Positions 54,738 through 63,321 of a stretch of DNA of 64,000 bases are shown piece after piece (the stretch's first letter is position 1; each line of letters opens with the position of its first letter). The notes beneath the pieces were generated by a model. It was not told where the DNA came from and ran no database searches. It saw only the letters and a list, made by a program, of their open reading frames with translations. The DNA lies in contig NZ_CP059724.1 of assembly GCF_022369515.1 (NCBI RefSeq), positions 6,138,001 to 6,202,000 of the forward strand, written 5' to 3'. This stretch comes from Paenibacillus sp. 19GGS1-52. GTDB taxonomy: Bacteria > Bacillota > Bacilli > Paenibacillales > Paenibacillaceae. The translations under genes were made by a program, and so were the position numbers.

Positions 54738-55419
54738 ATACCTCAAAAGAGGTAAAAAACACATCCTTGAGAATCGTCTTCGCTTTCTTTAAACCACGAG
54801 GATCCAACTGTTGAAGCATCTCTACGATTTCATTCATTTCCGCAGATTCTATAGCTTCAAAACCTTCCTCTACGGAATGGCTTAACCGTTCTGCTTCAGC
54901 TTGCGTAGCTGAGAACTCTGGATTAATCCACGACGCTTCCAGGGTATCCTCAAGTCCTCTGCTCACAAACAACAATTCTTCCACGTTGTATTTCTGCAAA
55001 AAATGATTTATTCCTACATTCATGCGCTTATGTAATGCTTCATGCAAATGAAAAATCTCTTTACCCAAGGGAGTTGTACGAAAATACACTTCTTTTTTAT
55101 TATCTGGCAGAAACTCTATGCTTAGGATTTGTTTAAGCAGCAATTTCCGGGTAACTTTGGACACGCTGCCTTTAGGAATTCCAAATTTCTTCGAAATGGT
55201 TGTTCCATTTACCGGCTCAAGCTGGCCAATGGCATCTATTACATGAAGCATCATGACTGTAGAATCCTCAAGGAAATTAAGAATAGCAGGATTACTGCAG
55301 TTCTGTCGCAACCACTGCTTCTCTTCGTCATCCTCCATTTGAAACCGTTTCTGAAACTTGGGTATAGTATCCATCACTTTTTTTATTAAACTATCTTTGT
55401 CATCTGAAGAATGAATCAT
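54736..55419 (-). CDS. MarR-family transcriptional regulator
   Basis: A 227-residue winged-helix protein. The HTH is IDAIGQLEPVNGTTISKKFGIPKGSVSKVTRKLLLKQILSIEFLPDNKKEVYFRTTPLGKEI (about 60-125), with the wing at DNKKEVYFRTT. The C-terminal helical region is longer than in a typical MarR and is acidic. It is divergent from the NAD(P)H oxidoreductase gene, with a 181-base gap holding three GTTTCTTG boxes. A repressor of that gene, induced by quinone-like or redox compounds, is the likely role. Confidence 0.86.
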   Translation of the reverse strand: MIHSSDDKDSLIKKVMDTIPKFQKRFQMEDDEEKQWLRQNCSNPAILNFLEDSTVMMLHVIDAIGQLEPVNGTTISKKFGIPKGSVSKVTRKLLLKQILSIEFLPDNKKEVYFRTTPLGKEIFHLHEALHKRMNVGINHFLQKYNVEELLFVSRGLEDTLEASWINPEFSATQAEAERLSHSVEEGFEAIESAEMNEIVEMLQQLDPRGLKKAKTILKDVFFTSFEV

Positions 55420-55472
55420 AGAACGATCTCCTTATAAGCTCAACTTATCTATATACATATGTTATCCAGTTT

Positions 55473-55574
55473 AACAAGAAACAAAAGATAAATAAAGTTT
55501 CTTGGAAACAATATTGACAAAATAGAAGTGTCGGTAATATTATATCCTTAGAAACTATTTAGTATCCAAGAAAC
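55473..55574 (+). promoter_or_regulatory. Promoter and repeated GTTTCTTG boxes between MarR and oxidoreductase genes
   Basis: Promoter on plus: TTGACA (55514-55519), 18-base spacer, TATTAT (55538-55543). Operator-like boxes: AACAAGAAAC (55473-55482), the palindrome GTTTCTTGGAAAC (55497-55509) and TCCAAGAAAC (55565-55574). They flank the promoter on both sides. Confidence 0.7.
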
Positions 55575-55600
55575 AATAAAACGAAGAGGAGCTTTTTAAT

Positions 55601-56218
55601 ATGAAATTCTTAATTGTCTTCGACCATCCGTACGGGGCTTCCTCCTCTGAGAATACTCCACACCATAGAAGTTATTCCGCTGCCCTATTGGCCGCTGTTA
55701 TGCGTGGACTCAGCACTAAGGGTCACACATCTGATCTCATTGATCTGCATGCTGACGGATTCAACCAGGTTACCTCGGCCGAAGAACTTGCCGCATGGCG
55801 GCAGCAGAAGACCAAAGATCCCCTCGTAGCTTCTTACCAAGAACGACTTATAGCTGCGGATCATATAGTCTTCATATTTCCGATCTGGTGGGAATCCATG
55901 CCCGCGCTTACCAAAGGCTTCCTCGATAAGGTATTTGTAAAAGGTACGATTTACGACGAGCCTAAGCCAGGACGTCCCTTCGTCCACATGCTTCCGAATA
56001 ACAAGGGGGTCTCCCTGTTGACGGTAATGAGTACGCCAGATTTTATCTATCGCTGGGTCTTCGGCAACCCCATTACCAAGATGTTATTCCGCGGAACCTT
56101 TCGCAAGATGGGTATCCATAAGCTTCGCTGGTACAATTATACGGGGATGTCGAGACGCAGTTTAGAACAACGAATGTTATATCTAACAAAAACAGAGCAA
56201 CGCTTCGCACGCTTATAA
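55601..56218 (+). CDS. NAD(P)H-dependent oxidoreductase, flavodoxin-like fold
   Basis: A 205-residue FMN/FAD-binding quinone-reductase-like protein. Key stretches: FLIVFDHPYGASSS at the N-terminus (nucleotide/flavin phosphate loop region), ADHIVFIFPIWWESMPALTKGFLDKVFVKGTIY near 85-115 (family signature), and LLTVMSTPDFIYRWVFGNP near 138. The family reduces quinones or nitro compounds. ATG 55601 follows GAGGAG. Controlled by the divergent MarR protein (inferred). Confidence 0.9.
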   Translation: MKFLIVFDHPYGASSSENTPHHRSYSAALLAAVMRGLSTKGHTSDLIDLHADGFNQVTSAEELAAWRQQKTKDPLVASYQERLIAADHIVFIFPIWWESMPALTKGFLDKVFVKGTIYDEPKPGRPFVHMLPNNKGVSLLTVMSTPDFIYRWVFGNPITKMLFRGTFRKMGIHKLRWYNYTGMSRRSLEQRMLYLTKTEQRFARL

Positions 56219-56232
56219 CTCCTCTCAACAAA

Positions 56233-56288
56233 AAGAAACGGCCTTGCCGTTCTTAATATGGGCGGCACCCGTTTCTTCGAGAGATATA
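56233..56288. repeat. 55-base palindromic element, second copy
   Basis: Runs AAGAAACGGCCTTGCCGT ... GGGCGGCACCCGTTTCTTCGAGAGATAT, matching the copy at 48596. It lies between two convergent stops (56218 and 56295) where it could act as a bidirectional transcription stop. Confidence 0.72.
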
Positions 56289-56294
56289 GTCAAT

Positions 56295-56873
56295 TCAATT
56301 CGGTGTGTCACTGGAACTATTGGTTCCTGTTTGCTCATCGAGTTTGTTTTCAATTTCGGCAAGGCGATGATCAATTTTGTGTAATAACCTCTGAATAGCT
56401 AAATTCTCTTGCTCAGCCTTGAAATTGATCGCAAAATCCATAATCGATTCTTGCTTATCTCTCGCAGCCTGGCGATTCTGGCTCATCAGAATGACCGGGG
56501 CTTGTAAGGCGGCCAAACATGAAAGAATCAGATTCAACAGAATAAACGGCGATTTATCAAAATGAACCGTAAAACCAATGATATTCCAAACCATCCATAA
56601 CAATAAGAAAGAAATAAAAATAATAATAAACGGCCAGCTACCACCAAACGAAGCGATTTTATCTGCAAGTCGCCCCGACCAACTTGTCCCCTTCGCTTGC
56701 TCTTCATCCAAATGGGCTTCAATATCACCCTTGTATTCCTTCACCATTTTGGTAACCCGTCTAATGTGTACTTCACTCAGTTTTTTTCCCGGAGCCACAT
56801 TTAGATCTTCAACTACGTTTTTCTCATCTCTCATTAAATCTGTTGTTAATTTCCCATCCTGCTTAGCTGACAT
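56295..56873 (-). CDS. DUF1003 membrane protein
   Basis: A 192-residue protein with two transmembrane segments: WPFIIIFISFLLLWMVWNIIG (about 80-100) and PFILLNLILSCLAALQAPVILM (about 110-130), followed by the conserved SQNRQAARD motif and a C-terminal coiled coil (LHKIDHRLAEIENKLDEQ). DUF1003 proteins are of unknown function. Start ATG follows GAGGTGAGG. Confidence 0.9.
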   Translation of the reverse strand: MSAKQDGKLTTDLMRDEKNVVEDLNVAPGKKLSEVHIRRVTKMVKEYKGDIEAHLDEEQAKGTSWSGRLADKIASFGGSWPFIIIFISFLLLWMVWNIIGFTVHFDKSPFILLNLILSCLAALQAPVILMSQNRQAARDKQESIMDFAINFKAEQENLAIQRLLHKIDHRLAEIENKLDEQTGTNSSSDTPN

Positions 56874-56985
56874 TTCCTCACCTCGCGCTTCTAGTTTATC
56901 ATTATTTGTTTCAATATCTACCTACTGTGTTTAAGAGTAATTACCAGATGCTAATCACACATGAATTAAAAAGGAGCGACTTACT

Positions 56986-57063
56986 ATGAACCTATTGCTA
57001 ATTATCATAATAGTTATACTATTATTTGGTGGCGGCGGATTTTTCTACAGCAGAAGAAGATAA
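56986..57063 (+). CDS. Tiny membrane protein, 25 residues, DUF3309-like
   Basis: ATG 56986 after AAGGAGCGACTTACT. The product is one hydrophobic helix (NLLLIIIIVILLFGGGGFFY) ending in SRRR, much like small DUF3309 proteins with a poly-Gly turn. It has its own terminator 19 bases after the stop. Role unknown; such peptides are often stress-linked or membrane-localised. Confidence 0.75.
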   Translation: MNLLLIIIIVILLFGGGGFFYSRRR

Positions 57064-57081
57064 ACAAACGATTATAATGCC

Positions 57082-57147
57082 AAAAGTAAGCATAAAGCAT
57101 TCCTCACCTCTTTCATAGGTGGAGAGTGTTTAAGCTTACTTTTTTTG
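57082..57147 (+). terminator. Terminator of the tiny membrane-protein gene
   Basis: AAAAGTAAGC pairs with GCTTACTTTT, with an inner CTCACCT/AGGTGGAG stem, and a run of seven T residues at the end. Confidence 0.85.
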
Positions 57148-57247
57148 TTTTTATTAGAGTTTCTTAGATACAAACACTAATTATTGCCTGATTTTACCAC
57201 TAATTGTTAAGGTATTCTCTGAGAAAGCTCTGTGATATCTTATAAAA

Positions 57248-57261
57248 AGTAAACGCTTTCA
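57248..57261 (+). promoter_or_regulatory. Near-consensus cre site before the GH5 gene
   Basis: AGTAAACGCTTTCA matches 13 of 14 positions of the CcpA cre consensus TGWAANCGNTNWCA. It lies 24 bases before the ATG of the secreted endoglucanase and would repress it in the presence of good carbon sources. Confidence 0.72.
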
Positions 57262-57285
57262 ATAATATTTAAAAAGGAGAATATA

Positions 57286-59010
57286 ATGACCCAACGAACT
57301 CTCAAATCTTTGTTTTCACTGGCCCTAGTCGCTGTCCTTCTACTCTCATTGTTTCCATCCAGTATTGCTGCAGCAGCCTCAAACCCTAAGCAACAACCTA
57401 AAGTGGCTTCTAAGAGCAAAATTCAGTCCTATGTTGATGATATGCAGCCTGGCTGGAACCTCGGCAATACGTTCGATGCCACGGGTGCTGACGAAACCTC
57501 GTGGGGAAATCCGCGTGTTACCAAAGAGCTCATTAAACAGATCGCCAAGCAAGGTTACAAAAGCATCCGGATTCCCGTTACATGGGATCAGCACATAGGC
57601 GCTGCTCCTGCGTATACGATAGATCCGGCATACCTGAAACGTGTAGAAGAAGTCGTTGGCTGGGCGCTCGATGCCAATCTCTATGTGATGATTAACCTCC
57701 ATCATGACTCCTGGCTATGGGTAAGCTCCATGGAGAAGCAGCATGATGAAGTGCTGGCGCGTTATAATGCGGCTTGGACCCAGATTGCCAACCAATTCAA
57801 ACAGAAGTCCAACAAGCTGATGTTTGAGAGCATCAATGAACCACGTTTCTCTGAAGGGGGAACCGTAGATGAAGCGAAAATGGAGCAGATGCTGAAGGAG
57901 CTCAATACATCGTTTTATCAGATTGTCAGAAAGTCCGGAGGGAAAAATGCGGTGCGCCCGCTCGTCCTGCCGACACTTCAGACCTCTCCTACCCAAGATA
58001 GAATGAACAGTCTTTATAATACGATCACAGAACTAAACGATCCCAACCTGATCGCTACCGTCCATTACTATGGTTTCTGGCCTTTTAGTGTCAATATTGC
58101 GGGCTACACTAAGTTTGAAAAAGATACTCAAAATGATATCACTCAAACCTTTGATAATGTCTACAATACGTTTGTCGCCAAAGGTATTCCTGTGATTGTA
58201 GGTGAATACGGACTGCTTGGCTTCGATAAGAGTACAGGGGTCATCGAACAGGGCGAGAAGCTGAAGTTCTTCGAATTCCTGACCCACTATCTCAAAGAAA
58301 AGGACATTACCTCCATGCTGTGGGATAACGGCCAGCATTTCAACCGTCTGAGCTTCAAGTGGTCAGATCCTGAGCTGTATAACGTAATGAAAGCAGGCCT
58401 GAAGGCTCGTTCCTCCAATGCGGAAAGCGATCTGATCTATCTGGCTAAAGGTACCCCCATCCATGATACCAAGATCAACCTGAGCTTAAACGGAAACAAA
58501 CTGACTTCCCTGAATGTAAAGGGCAAAGCACTGAAAAAAGGCGCGGACTATGCACTAAACGGTGAAGTTCTGACGATTAAAGCCAGCGCACTGACCAAAC
58601 TGACGGCAACAGGTACTTTAGGCGTTAACGCCATTCTGACAGCTAAATTCAACAAAGGCACGGACTGGAATTTCAAAGTAATTCTATTTAACACGCCAAT
58701 ACTAAGCAATAGCGAAGGTACGACAGATGCCTTTACTATTCCAACAGCCTTTAACGGTGATCAACTGGCTACTATGGAAGCTGTGTATGCTGCTGGAGGC
58801 AATGCCGGCCCACAAGACTGGACTTCCTTCAAAGAATTCGGCAATACCTTCAATCCTTCCTACGATACCCATGAGATTAAGCTGCTGCCCGCCTTCTTTA
58901 ATGAGGTGAAGGACGGCGAAGTGATTCTCAAATTCCACTTCTGGAGCGGCGAGGTTGTTACGTATACGATCACGAAGAGCGGAGCGAGTATTGTAGGTAA
59001 AGCTTCCTAA
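57286..59010 (+). CDS. Secreted GH5 endoglucanase with X2-like and CBM46-like modules
   Basis: A 574-residue extracellular cellulase. Signal peptide residues 1-32. The GH5 barrel (about 45-375) includes MQPGWNLGNTFDATGADETSWGNP, IRIPVTWDQHIG, MINLHHDSW, FESINEPRF (acid/base Glu near residue 186) and VPVIVGEYGLLGF region (nucleophile Glu near 306). Residues about 390-475 form the X2/Ig-like module (KINLSLNGNKLTSLNVKGKALKKGADYALNGEVLTI), and the C-terminal 95 residues resemble CBM46 (FHFWSGEVVTYTI). This is the GH5_4-X2-CBM46 layout seen in related enzymes acting on beta-glucan or xyloglucan. Monocistronic, preceded by a cre site and AAGGAG. Confidence 0.94.
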   Translation: MTQRTLKSLFSLALVAVLLLSLFPSSIAAAASNPKQQPKVASKSKIQSYVDDMQPGWNLGNTFDATGADETSWGNPRVTKELIKQIAKQGYKSIRIPVTWDQHIGAAPAYTIDPAYLKRVEEVVGWALDANLYVMINLHHDSWLWVSSMEKQHDEVLARYNAAWTQIANQFKQKSNKLMFESINEPRFSEGGTVDEAKMEQMLKELNTSFYQIVRKSGGKNAVRPLVLPTLQTSPTQDRMNSLYNTITELNDPNLIATVHYYGFWPFSVNIAGYTKFEKDTQNDITQTFDNVYNTFVAKGIPVIVGEYGLLGFDKSTGVIEQGEKLKFFEFLTHYLKEKDITSMLWDNGQHFNRLSFKWSDPELYNVMKAGLKARSSNAESDLIYLAKGTPIHDTKINLSLNGNKLTSLNVKGKALKKGADYALNGEVLTIKASALTKLTATGTLGVNAILTAKFNKGTDWNFKVILFNTPILSNSEGTTDAFTIPTAFNGDQLATMEAVYAAGGNAGPQDWTSFKEFGNTFNPSYDTHEIKLLPAFFNEVKDGEVILKFHFWSGEVVTYTITKSGASIVGKAS

Positions 59011-59038
59011 CGATATGCAGTGGATAAGCTGAAAGACA

Positions 59039-59083
59039 GCAAAAGGCATTCTCTAAGGGAAATACTTAGAGAATGCCTTTTGC
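59039..59083. terminator. Perfect 19-base stem terminator
   Basis: GCAAAAGGCATTCTCTAAG at 59039-59057 pairs exactly with 59065-59083 around a 7-base loop. It lies 28 bases after the GH5 stop and can act on both strands. Confidence 0.9.
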
Positions 59084-59120
59084 AGGCTCTGCCTCAACAT
59101 TAGTAAGCACACACATTTTG

Positions 59121-59322
59121 ATATAGCGGGAAATTCTCCCTCTAATCCTGACGTTTGGGGGCTCCAGATCGGAATAGCGGGAATTACTCCCTCTAATATG
59201 TGGGATTCGGTGCTAAACAGACTTATTCCCAATATTTAGCGGGAGAAAATCCCTATAATCCTCAATTTCGAGCTTTAATCGGACAATTAGAGGGAATTTT
59301 TCCCTTTATATTCAAATAAAAC
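59121..59322. repeat. Array of four degenerate TAGCGGGA/TCCCTCTAAT units
   Basis: Units begin near 59123, 59174, 59236 and 59285 (spacing about 49-62). Each holds a GGGA...TCCC mini-palindrome flanked by TAGCG or TAATC-like sequence. No gene in the stretch. It looks like a decaying family of intergenic repeats, not a CRISPR array because spacers are not uniform and repeats are not conserved. Confidence 0.68.
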
Positions 59323-59331
59323 CCAATCGAA

Positions 59332-60048
59332 TTACCCTAAATATGTGTTATACCCGTAGATCAGCGTAACCAACAGCACCGCAACAAGTATACCCGGAAG
59401 AAGATTGGCCACCTTCACTTTGATGATCCCCAGCAAGTTCAACCCTATCGCCATGATCATAATGCCGCCAACCGCGGTCATTTCGGTGATGCAATCATTC
59501 ATTAAGACATCGGGCACGAACCGGGTGATCTGTGTCGCCAGGAGCGCGATCGCCCCTTCATAGACAAAGACGGGAATGGCGGAGAACAATACACCCATCC
59601 CGAGCGTGGAGGTCAAGATGATGGATATGAATCCATCCATGATCGCTTTCGTGTACAGGATATCATGATTCCCCTTAATCCCACTGTCCAAAGCACCAAG
59701 AAAACCCATTGCTCCCACTACGAACACCAGACTGGCCGTAACAAATCCCTGTGCGATACTCCCCGGCTCATTGGAGCCCACTCGCCGCTCCAGCCAGTGA
59801 CCCGCACGGTTGAATTTATCTTCGAGGTCAATCCATTCACCCACGACGGCCCCAATGACCAGACTCAGAATAACAATTAGGAAATTCCCGCTTTTGAAGC
59901 CCATTTGTATGCCCAGAACAATAATAGCCAAGCCGATTCCATTCATAACCGTGTTCTTCATACTGTCAGGTATCCGGCGCAACAGCCTGCCGAGTAAAGT
60001 CCCCAAGATAATCGCAATTCCGTTAACTAAAGCCCCCAGTAGAACCAT
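59332..60048 (-). CDS. DUF554 integral membrane protein
   Basis: A 238-residue protein with about seven hydrophobic segments and the family start LLGALVNGIAIILGTLLGRLLRR. GAVVGEWIDLEDKFNRAGHWLERR near 65-90 and FVTASLVFVVGAMGFLGALDSGI near 102-125 are typical DUF554 stretches. Transport function has been suggested for the family but is unproven. Single gene. Confidence 0.87.
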   Translation of the reverse strand: MVLLGALVNGIAIILGTLLGRLLRRIPDSMKNTVMNGIGLAIIVLGIQMGFKSGNFLIVILSLVIGAVVGEWIDLEDKFNRAGHWLERRVGSNEPGSIAQGFVTASLVFVVGAMGFLGALDSGIKGNHDILYTKAIMDGFISIILTSTLGMGVLFSAIPVFVYEGAIALLATQITRFVPDVLMNDCITEMTAVGGIMIMAIGLNLLGIIKVKVANLLPGILVAVLLVTLIYGYNTYLG

Positions 60049-60090
60049 TGCCAGTAACTACCCCCATTTTATCTGTATACCTATTGATTG

Positions 60091-60753
60091 TTACAGTGTC
60101 ATCGCTTCCCCATGTCTGGCCAGAAAGTCTTGCTTCTCTTTATAATCCGGCATAATGCTTCCCAACCGTCTCCAGAACGAGCGATCATGATTCATATGCA
60201 GCAGATGACAGAGCTCATGGATAATCACATAATCAATCACTTCAACGGGGGCCATAGCCAAACGGTAATTGAAGGTGAGCTTCTTATCTGAGCTGCAGCT
60301 TCCCCATTTGGTTCTAGATTCGACCACCTCAATGGATTTGGGCTTGACTCTCAGTTCTGCTTGATAATCTTTAATGCGTTCGCCTACAATCTTCTTACAC
60401 TTGGCAAAATAGAATTTCTTGAGCTCTTTCTTCAGCTCCTCTTCCGATAACTCACCCGTCTGGATTAACTCATGCAGCAGATACTCCTTGCCCAGATACA
60501 GAAACTTCCCCTCATCCTGATATTCTTTGGCTTGTGGGGTTGCGCGGGCGGCCTCAAGGATCTGGGATTGCTCCAGTATCCATTTTCCGTGCTTTCCCAC
60601 CACGCTCATAATCATCTCTTCACTTGCTTCTTTGGGAGCTTTAACCGTGATATGCCCTACCGTATCCAATTGAATGGAAATCTTCTTGGCATTTCCGTAC
60701 TGAACATTAAAGCTTATCGTATGATTCTCAAATTCAATCTTCATGCACACCAT
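60091..60753 (-). CDS. SprT/YgjP-like zinc metalloprotease
   Basis: A 220-residue protein of the DUF45/YgjP type. The zinc site is VIIHELCHLLHMNHDRSFWRRL near 178, HExxH-type with a downstream His. The N-terminal beta domain (SFNVQYGNAKKISIQLDTVGHITVKAPK) matches the family. The start is uncertain: ATG 60753 (MVCMKI) or ATG 60744 (MKIEFENH); neither has a strong ribosome-binding site. Often linked to nucleic acid-related quality control, but not proven. Confidence 0.86.
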   Translation of the reverse strand: MVCMKIEFENHTISFNVQYGNAKKISIQLDTVGHITVKAPKEASEEMIMSVVGKHGKWILEQSQILEAARATPQAKEYQDEGKFLYLGKEYLLHELIQTGELSEEELKKELKKFYFAKCKKIVGERIKDYQAELRVKPKSIEVVESRTKWGSCSSDKKLTFNYRLAMAPVEVIDYVIIHELCHLLHMNHDRSFWRRLGSIMPDYKEKQDFLARHGEAMTL

Positions 60754-60779
60754 CGTTTCTATAAAGTTATGTTTAACCC

Positions 60780-61577
60780 TTACACATTCAAATCTCTTGT
60801 TCGGAAAAAGGTATAGGTCACCAAGAACAGCACAGCAATCATCGCCACCGACAACACGACAAAAACAACATCCAACCCTCCGCCATACATCACATTTTTC
60901 GCTTCAAAATATTTAAAGGGCGTCATATATTTCAAGCTGGCCAGCTTATCATTCAAATCGATAGCCATCGATAACACGAACGTAAGCAGCAGTATTCCAG
61001 TAGCTAATGAGGCCGCTGAGTTGGGTTTCTTTTTGACCGCTGCAAGGGCAGTCCCAATCCCCATAAACAATAGCTGCACAATAAACATACCCAGCATCGT
61101 CATCGTGATATCTCCAGCAACCGCTTCACCTTTGCTATATTGCCCTACTATGATTATGGACGAAACCAGTGTAACCACATTTATGATGACGATATTCACG
61201 AATGCGGCCAGCAACTTGGCAGTGATGATGTTATTTCTGGACACAGGCTTTACGAATAAAAATTCCGAGGTCTTATCCCGCTCTTCCTTAGAGAGGATGT
61301 TCGCTCCCAGCATAGCCGCATGAATAGTAGCCATTAATAACAGATAGAGGTAGAGGATTCCATAATAACCGCTGGCTTTGTCTAGGTCCAGGTTGCCAAT
61401 ACCCAGTATAGCTTGCAAGGACTTCGGCATCTCTGACATCATACCACTCATGGATTGACCCGATGACGATAAACCAGCATATTTACTCATTCCTGAAACC
61501 ACCATCAAGAACACACCTATGCTCCAAAATAGTAGTGATTTACGATTGGCTCTCATTTCTCTCCAAAATATATTCAT
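60780..61577 (-). CDS. ABC-2 type transporter permease
   Basis: A 265-residue membrane protein starting MNIFWREMRANRKSLLFWSIGVFLMVVSGMSKYAG, with about six hydrophobic segments. It is a paralogue of the gene at 61612: both open with MNIFWxExxAxRKSxxxWSI and carry SKExRxKTxxFLxxKPVxRxxIxxAKLxAAFV. The pair forms the export channel with the ATPase at 62416. Third gene of the operon; ATG after GGAGGGGG. Confidence 0.9.
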   Translation of the reverse strand: MNIFWREMRANRKSLLFWSIGVFLMVVSGMSKYAGLSSSGQSMSGMMSEMPKSLQAILGIGNLDLDKASGYYGILYLYLLLMATIHAAMLGANILSKEERDKTSEFLFVKPVSRNNIITAKLLAAFVNIVIINVVTLVSSIIIVGQYSKGEAVAGDITMTMLGMFIVQLLFMGIGTALAAVKKKPNSAASLATGILLLTFVLSMAIDLNDKLASLKYMTPFKYFEAKNVMYGGGLDVVFVVLSVAMIAVLFLVTYTFFRTRDLNV

Positions 61578-61611
61578 TCCCTACCCCCTCCTCTTCCCCC
61601 ACTATCCTGAG

Positions 61612-62409
61612 CTAAACCGTATGAATATCCTTGTTGGAATACACGATATAACTAACTGCAATCGCAATCACAATAAGGGCCAAAGCTACAATCAAATACG
61701 TTGTTTCATAGCTCGAATTCAGCAGAATATAGGCCGTATCTACATATTTAAAGGGAGAAATATAGCGCAGGCTCTCCTGATCTGCTGTTCCGCCAATCAT
61801 CCCAATAAAGTAGAATGCAAAGACCGTGGCCAGTGAAACCGTCAAGACGGATTTAATCTTCCGAACGACGACAGAGATCACTATTCCTAACGCCAGAAAG
61901 ATAAGCTGAACGAAGAACAGCGATAGGCTGAGCAAAATGAATGTTTGCATACTATAATTTTCCACCTTAACTTGGGAGGCCATCATTAACGCAGCAACAC
62001 CGTACACTATATTAGTCAGGACCAAGGATACAAATGCAGCTGAGAGCTTAGCAGTAACAATGGTTGTACGTGTGACTGGTTTGGTTAAGAGGAAATCCGC
62101 CGTTTTTTCCCGAACCTCTTTAGAGACAATCGAAACCCCTATATTCATCGCCTGAATGGCTCCGATCAGCATAATAAATGTTAAACCATACGAGTAGAAC
62201 CCCAGCAGTGTAAATAAATTATCCAAGTTCATGCCTAATGCTGTTCTTAGGGACTCCGGATAGCCTTCCAGCAGTTTCGTGAAGTCCGCCGCATCCTTAG
62301 CAAATGTGGGGAAGATAGACATAAATAACACCATAATCGCGATTAGTGATATTGACCAAGTGATCGTGGACTTACGGTAGGCTTTTAACTCATGCCAAAA
62401 GATATTCAT
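61612..62409 (-). CDS. ABC-2 type transporter permease
   Basis: A 265-residue membrane protein paralogous to its downstream neighbour at 60780 (MNIFWHELKAYRKSTITWSISLIAIMVLF; SKEVREKTADFLLTKPVTRTTIVTAKLSAAFV near 95-127). About six transmembrane segments. It follows the ATPase gene with a 6-base gap, so is translated with it, and precedes the second permease by 34 bases. Confidence 0.9.
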   Translation of the reverse strand: MNIFWHELKAYRKSTITWSISLIAIMVLFMSIFPTFAKDAADFTKLLEGYPESLRTALGMNLDNLFTLLGFYSYGLTFIMLIGAIQAMNIGVSIVSKEVREKTADFLLTKPVTRTTIVTAKLSAAFVSLVLTNIVYGVAALMMASQVKVENYSMQTFILLSLSLFFVQLIFLALGIVISVVVRKIKSVLTVSLATVFAFYFIGMIGGTADQESLRYISPFKYVDTAYILLNSSYETTYLIVALALIVIAIAVSYIVYSNKDIHTV

Positions 62410-62415
62410 AACGTT

Positions 62416-63300
62416 CTAGGCCTCCTTTACATAGTAGTGCATAAAGATCTCCTCCAGGTCCGGCTCTTCGATCCATACGTTGGCGATTTCCGTTTCAGCA
62501 ATTTTTTTCAACACGATATTGAGGTTGCCTTTAAATAGGAAGCTGACGCTGTTACCCTCCACCTCTAATTTACTCACACCCGCTACATCAAAGTAACTCT
62601 TATCCAGGTTAGATTTCGTGTGAATCTTGAATTTCTTATAGTTGTTTTCTTGCAGGGTACTAATCTTCTCCACCGTAACGATCTGACCTTCTTTAATGAT
62701 TGCGACCCGACTGCATAACCGCTGAACTTCACTTAAGATATGGGAGGAAAATAATACCGTCGCGCCTTTTTGATGCTCGATCTCCAGCAATTCAAAAAAT
62801 TTCTGCTGCATCAGCGGATCTAAGCCGCTCGTGGGTTCATCCAGAATAATAAGCTTCGGCTCATGGAGCAACCCTTGGACAATCCCTACCTTCTTTTTAT
62901 TTCCCAAGGATAAATCATCAATTTTCTTCGTGAGATCCAGATCCATGATTTCCGCAAGTTCCTTGATTCGTTTCGTACAGTCCTTTTTATAGAAGCTGGC
63001 TGAATATTTCAACAGGTCGATCACCTTCATATTGTCGTAATAGAACACTTCAGATGGCAAATAGCCGATCTGCTTCTTGATTTCCGGAGCGAATTCAATA
63101 CAATCCTTACCAAAGATCTTCGCATTTCCGCTGGTTGGATAAATTAATGACAATAAGGTTCTGATGGTCGTCGATTTCCCGGCACCGTTGGGGCCAATGA
63201 AACCAAAGATCTCGCCCTCTTCGACATTAAAGCTGATGTCTGTAATCCCTCTGGACTTGCCATAAGTTTTGGTCAGGTTATTAATTTCGATTACATTCAT
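62416..63300 (-). CDS. ABC transporter ATP-binding protein (CcmA-type)
   Basis: A 294-residue ATPase. Walker A GPNGAGKSTTIRTL near residue 38, ABC signature DLSLGNKKKVGIVQGLL near 130, Walker B LIILDEPTSGLDP near 155 and switch His in FSSHILSEVQRL near 188. The C-terminal domain fits export-type ATPases. It is the second gene of a TetR-ATPase-permease-permease unit, so likely exports a drug, peptide or lipid-like compound. Confidence 0.94.
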   Translation of the reverse strand: MNVIEINNLTKTYGKSRGITDISFNVEEGEIFGFIGPNGAGKSTTIRTLLSLIYPTSGNAKIFGKDCIEFAPEIKKQIGYLPSEVFYYDNMKVIDLLKYSASFYKKDCTKRIKELAEIMDLDLTKKIDDLSLGNKKKVGIVQGLLHEPKLIILDEPTSGLDPLMQQKFFELLEIEHQKGATVLFSSHILSEVQRLCSRVAIIKEGQIVTVEKISTLQENNYKKFKIHTKSNLDKSYFDVAGVSKLEVEGNSVSFLFKGNLNIVLKKIAETEIANVWIEEPDLEEIFMHYYVKEA

Positions 63301-63321
63301 GATCTGTTCCTCCCTTGATTC

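Noticed and set aside
59121-59322. Repeat array considered as CRISPR
   Set aside because: Units are degenerate, spacing varies from about 49 to 62 bases, and no cas gene is present.
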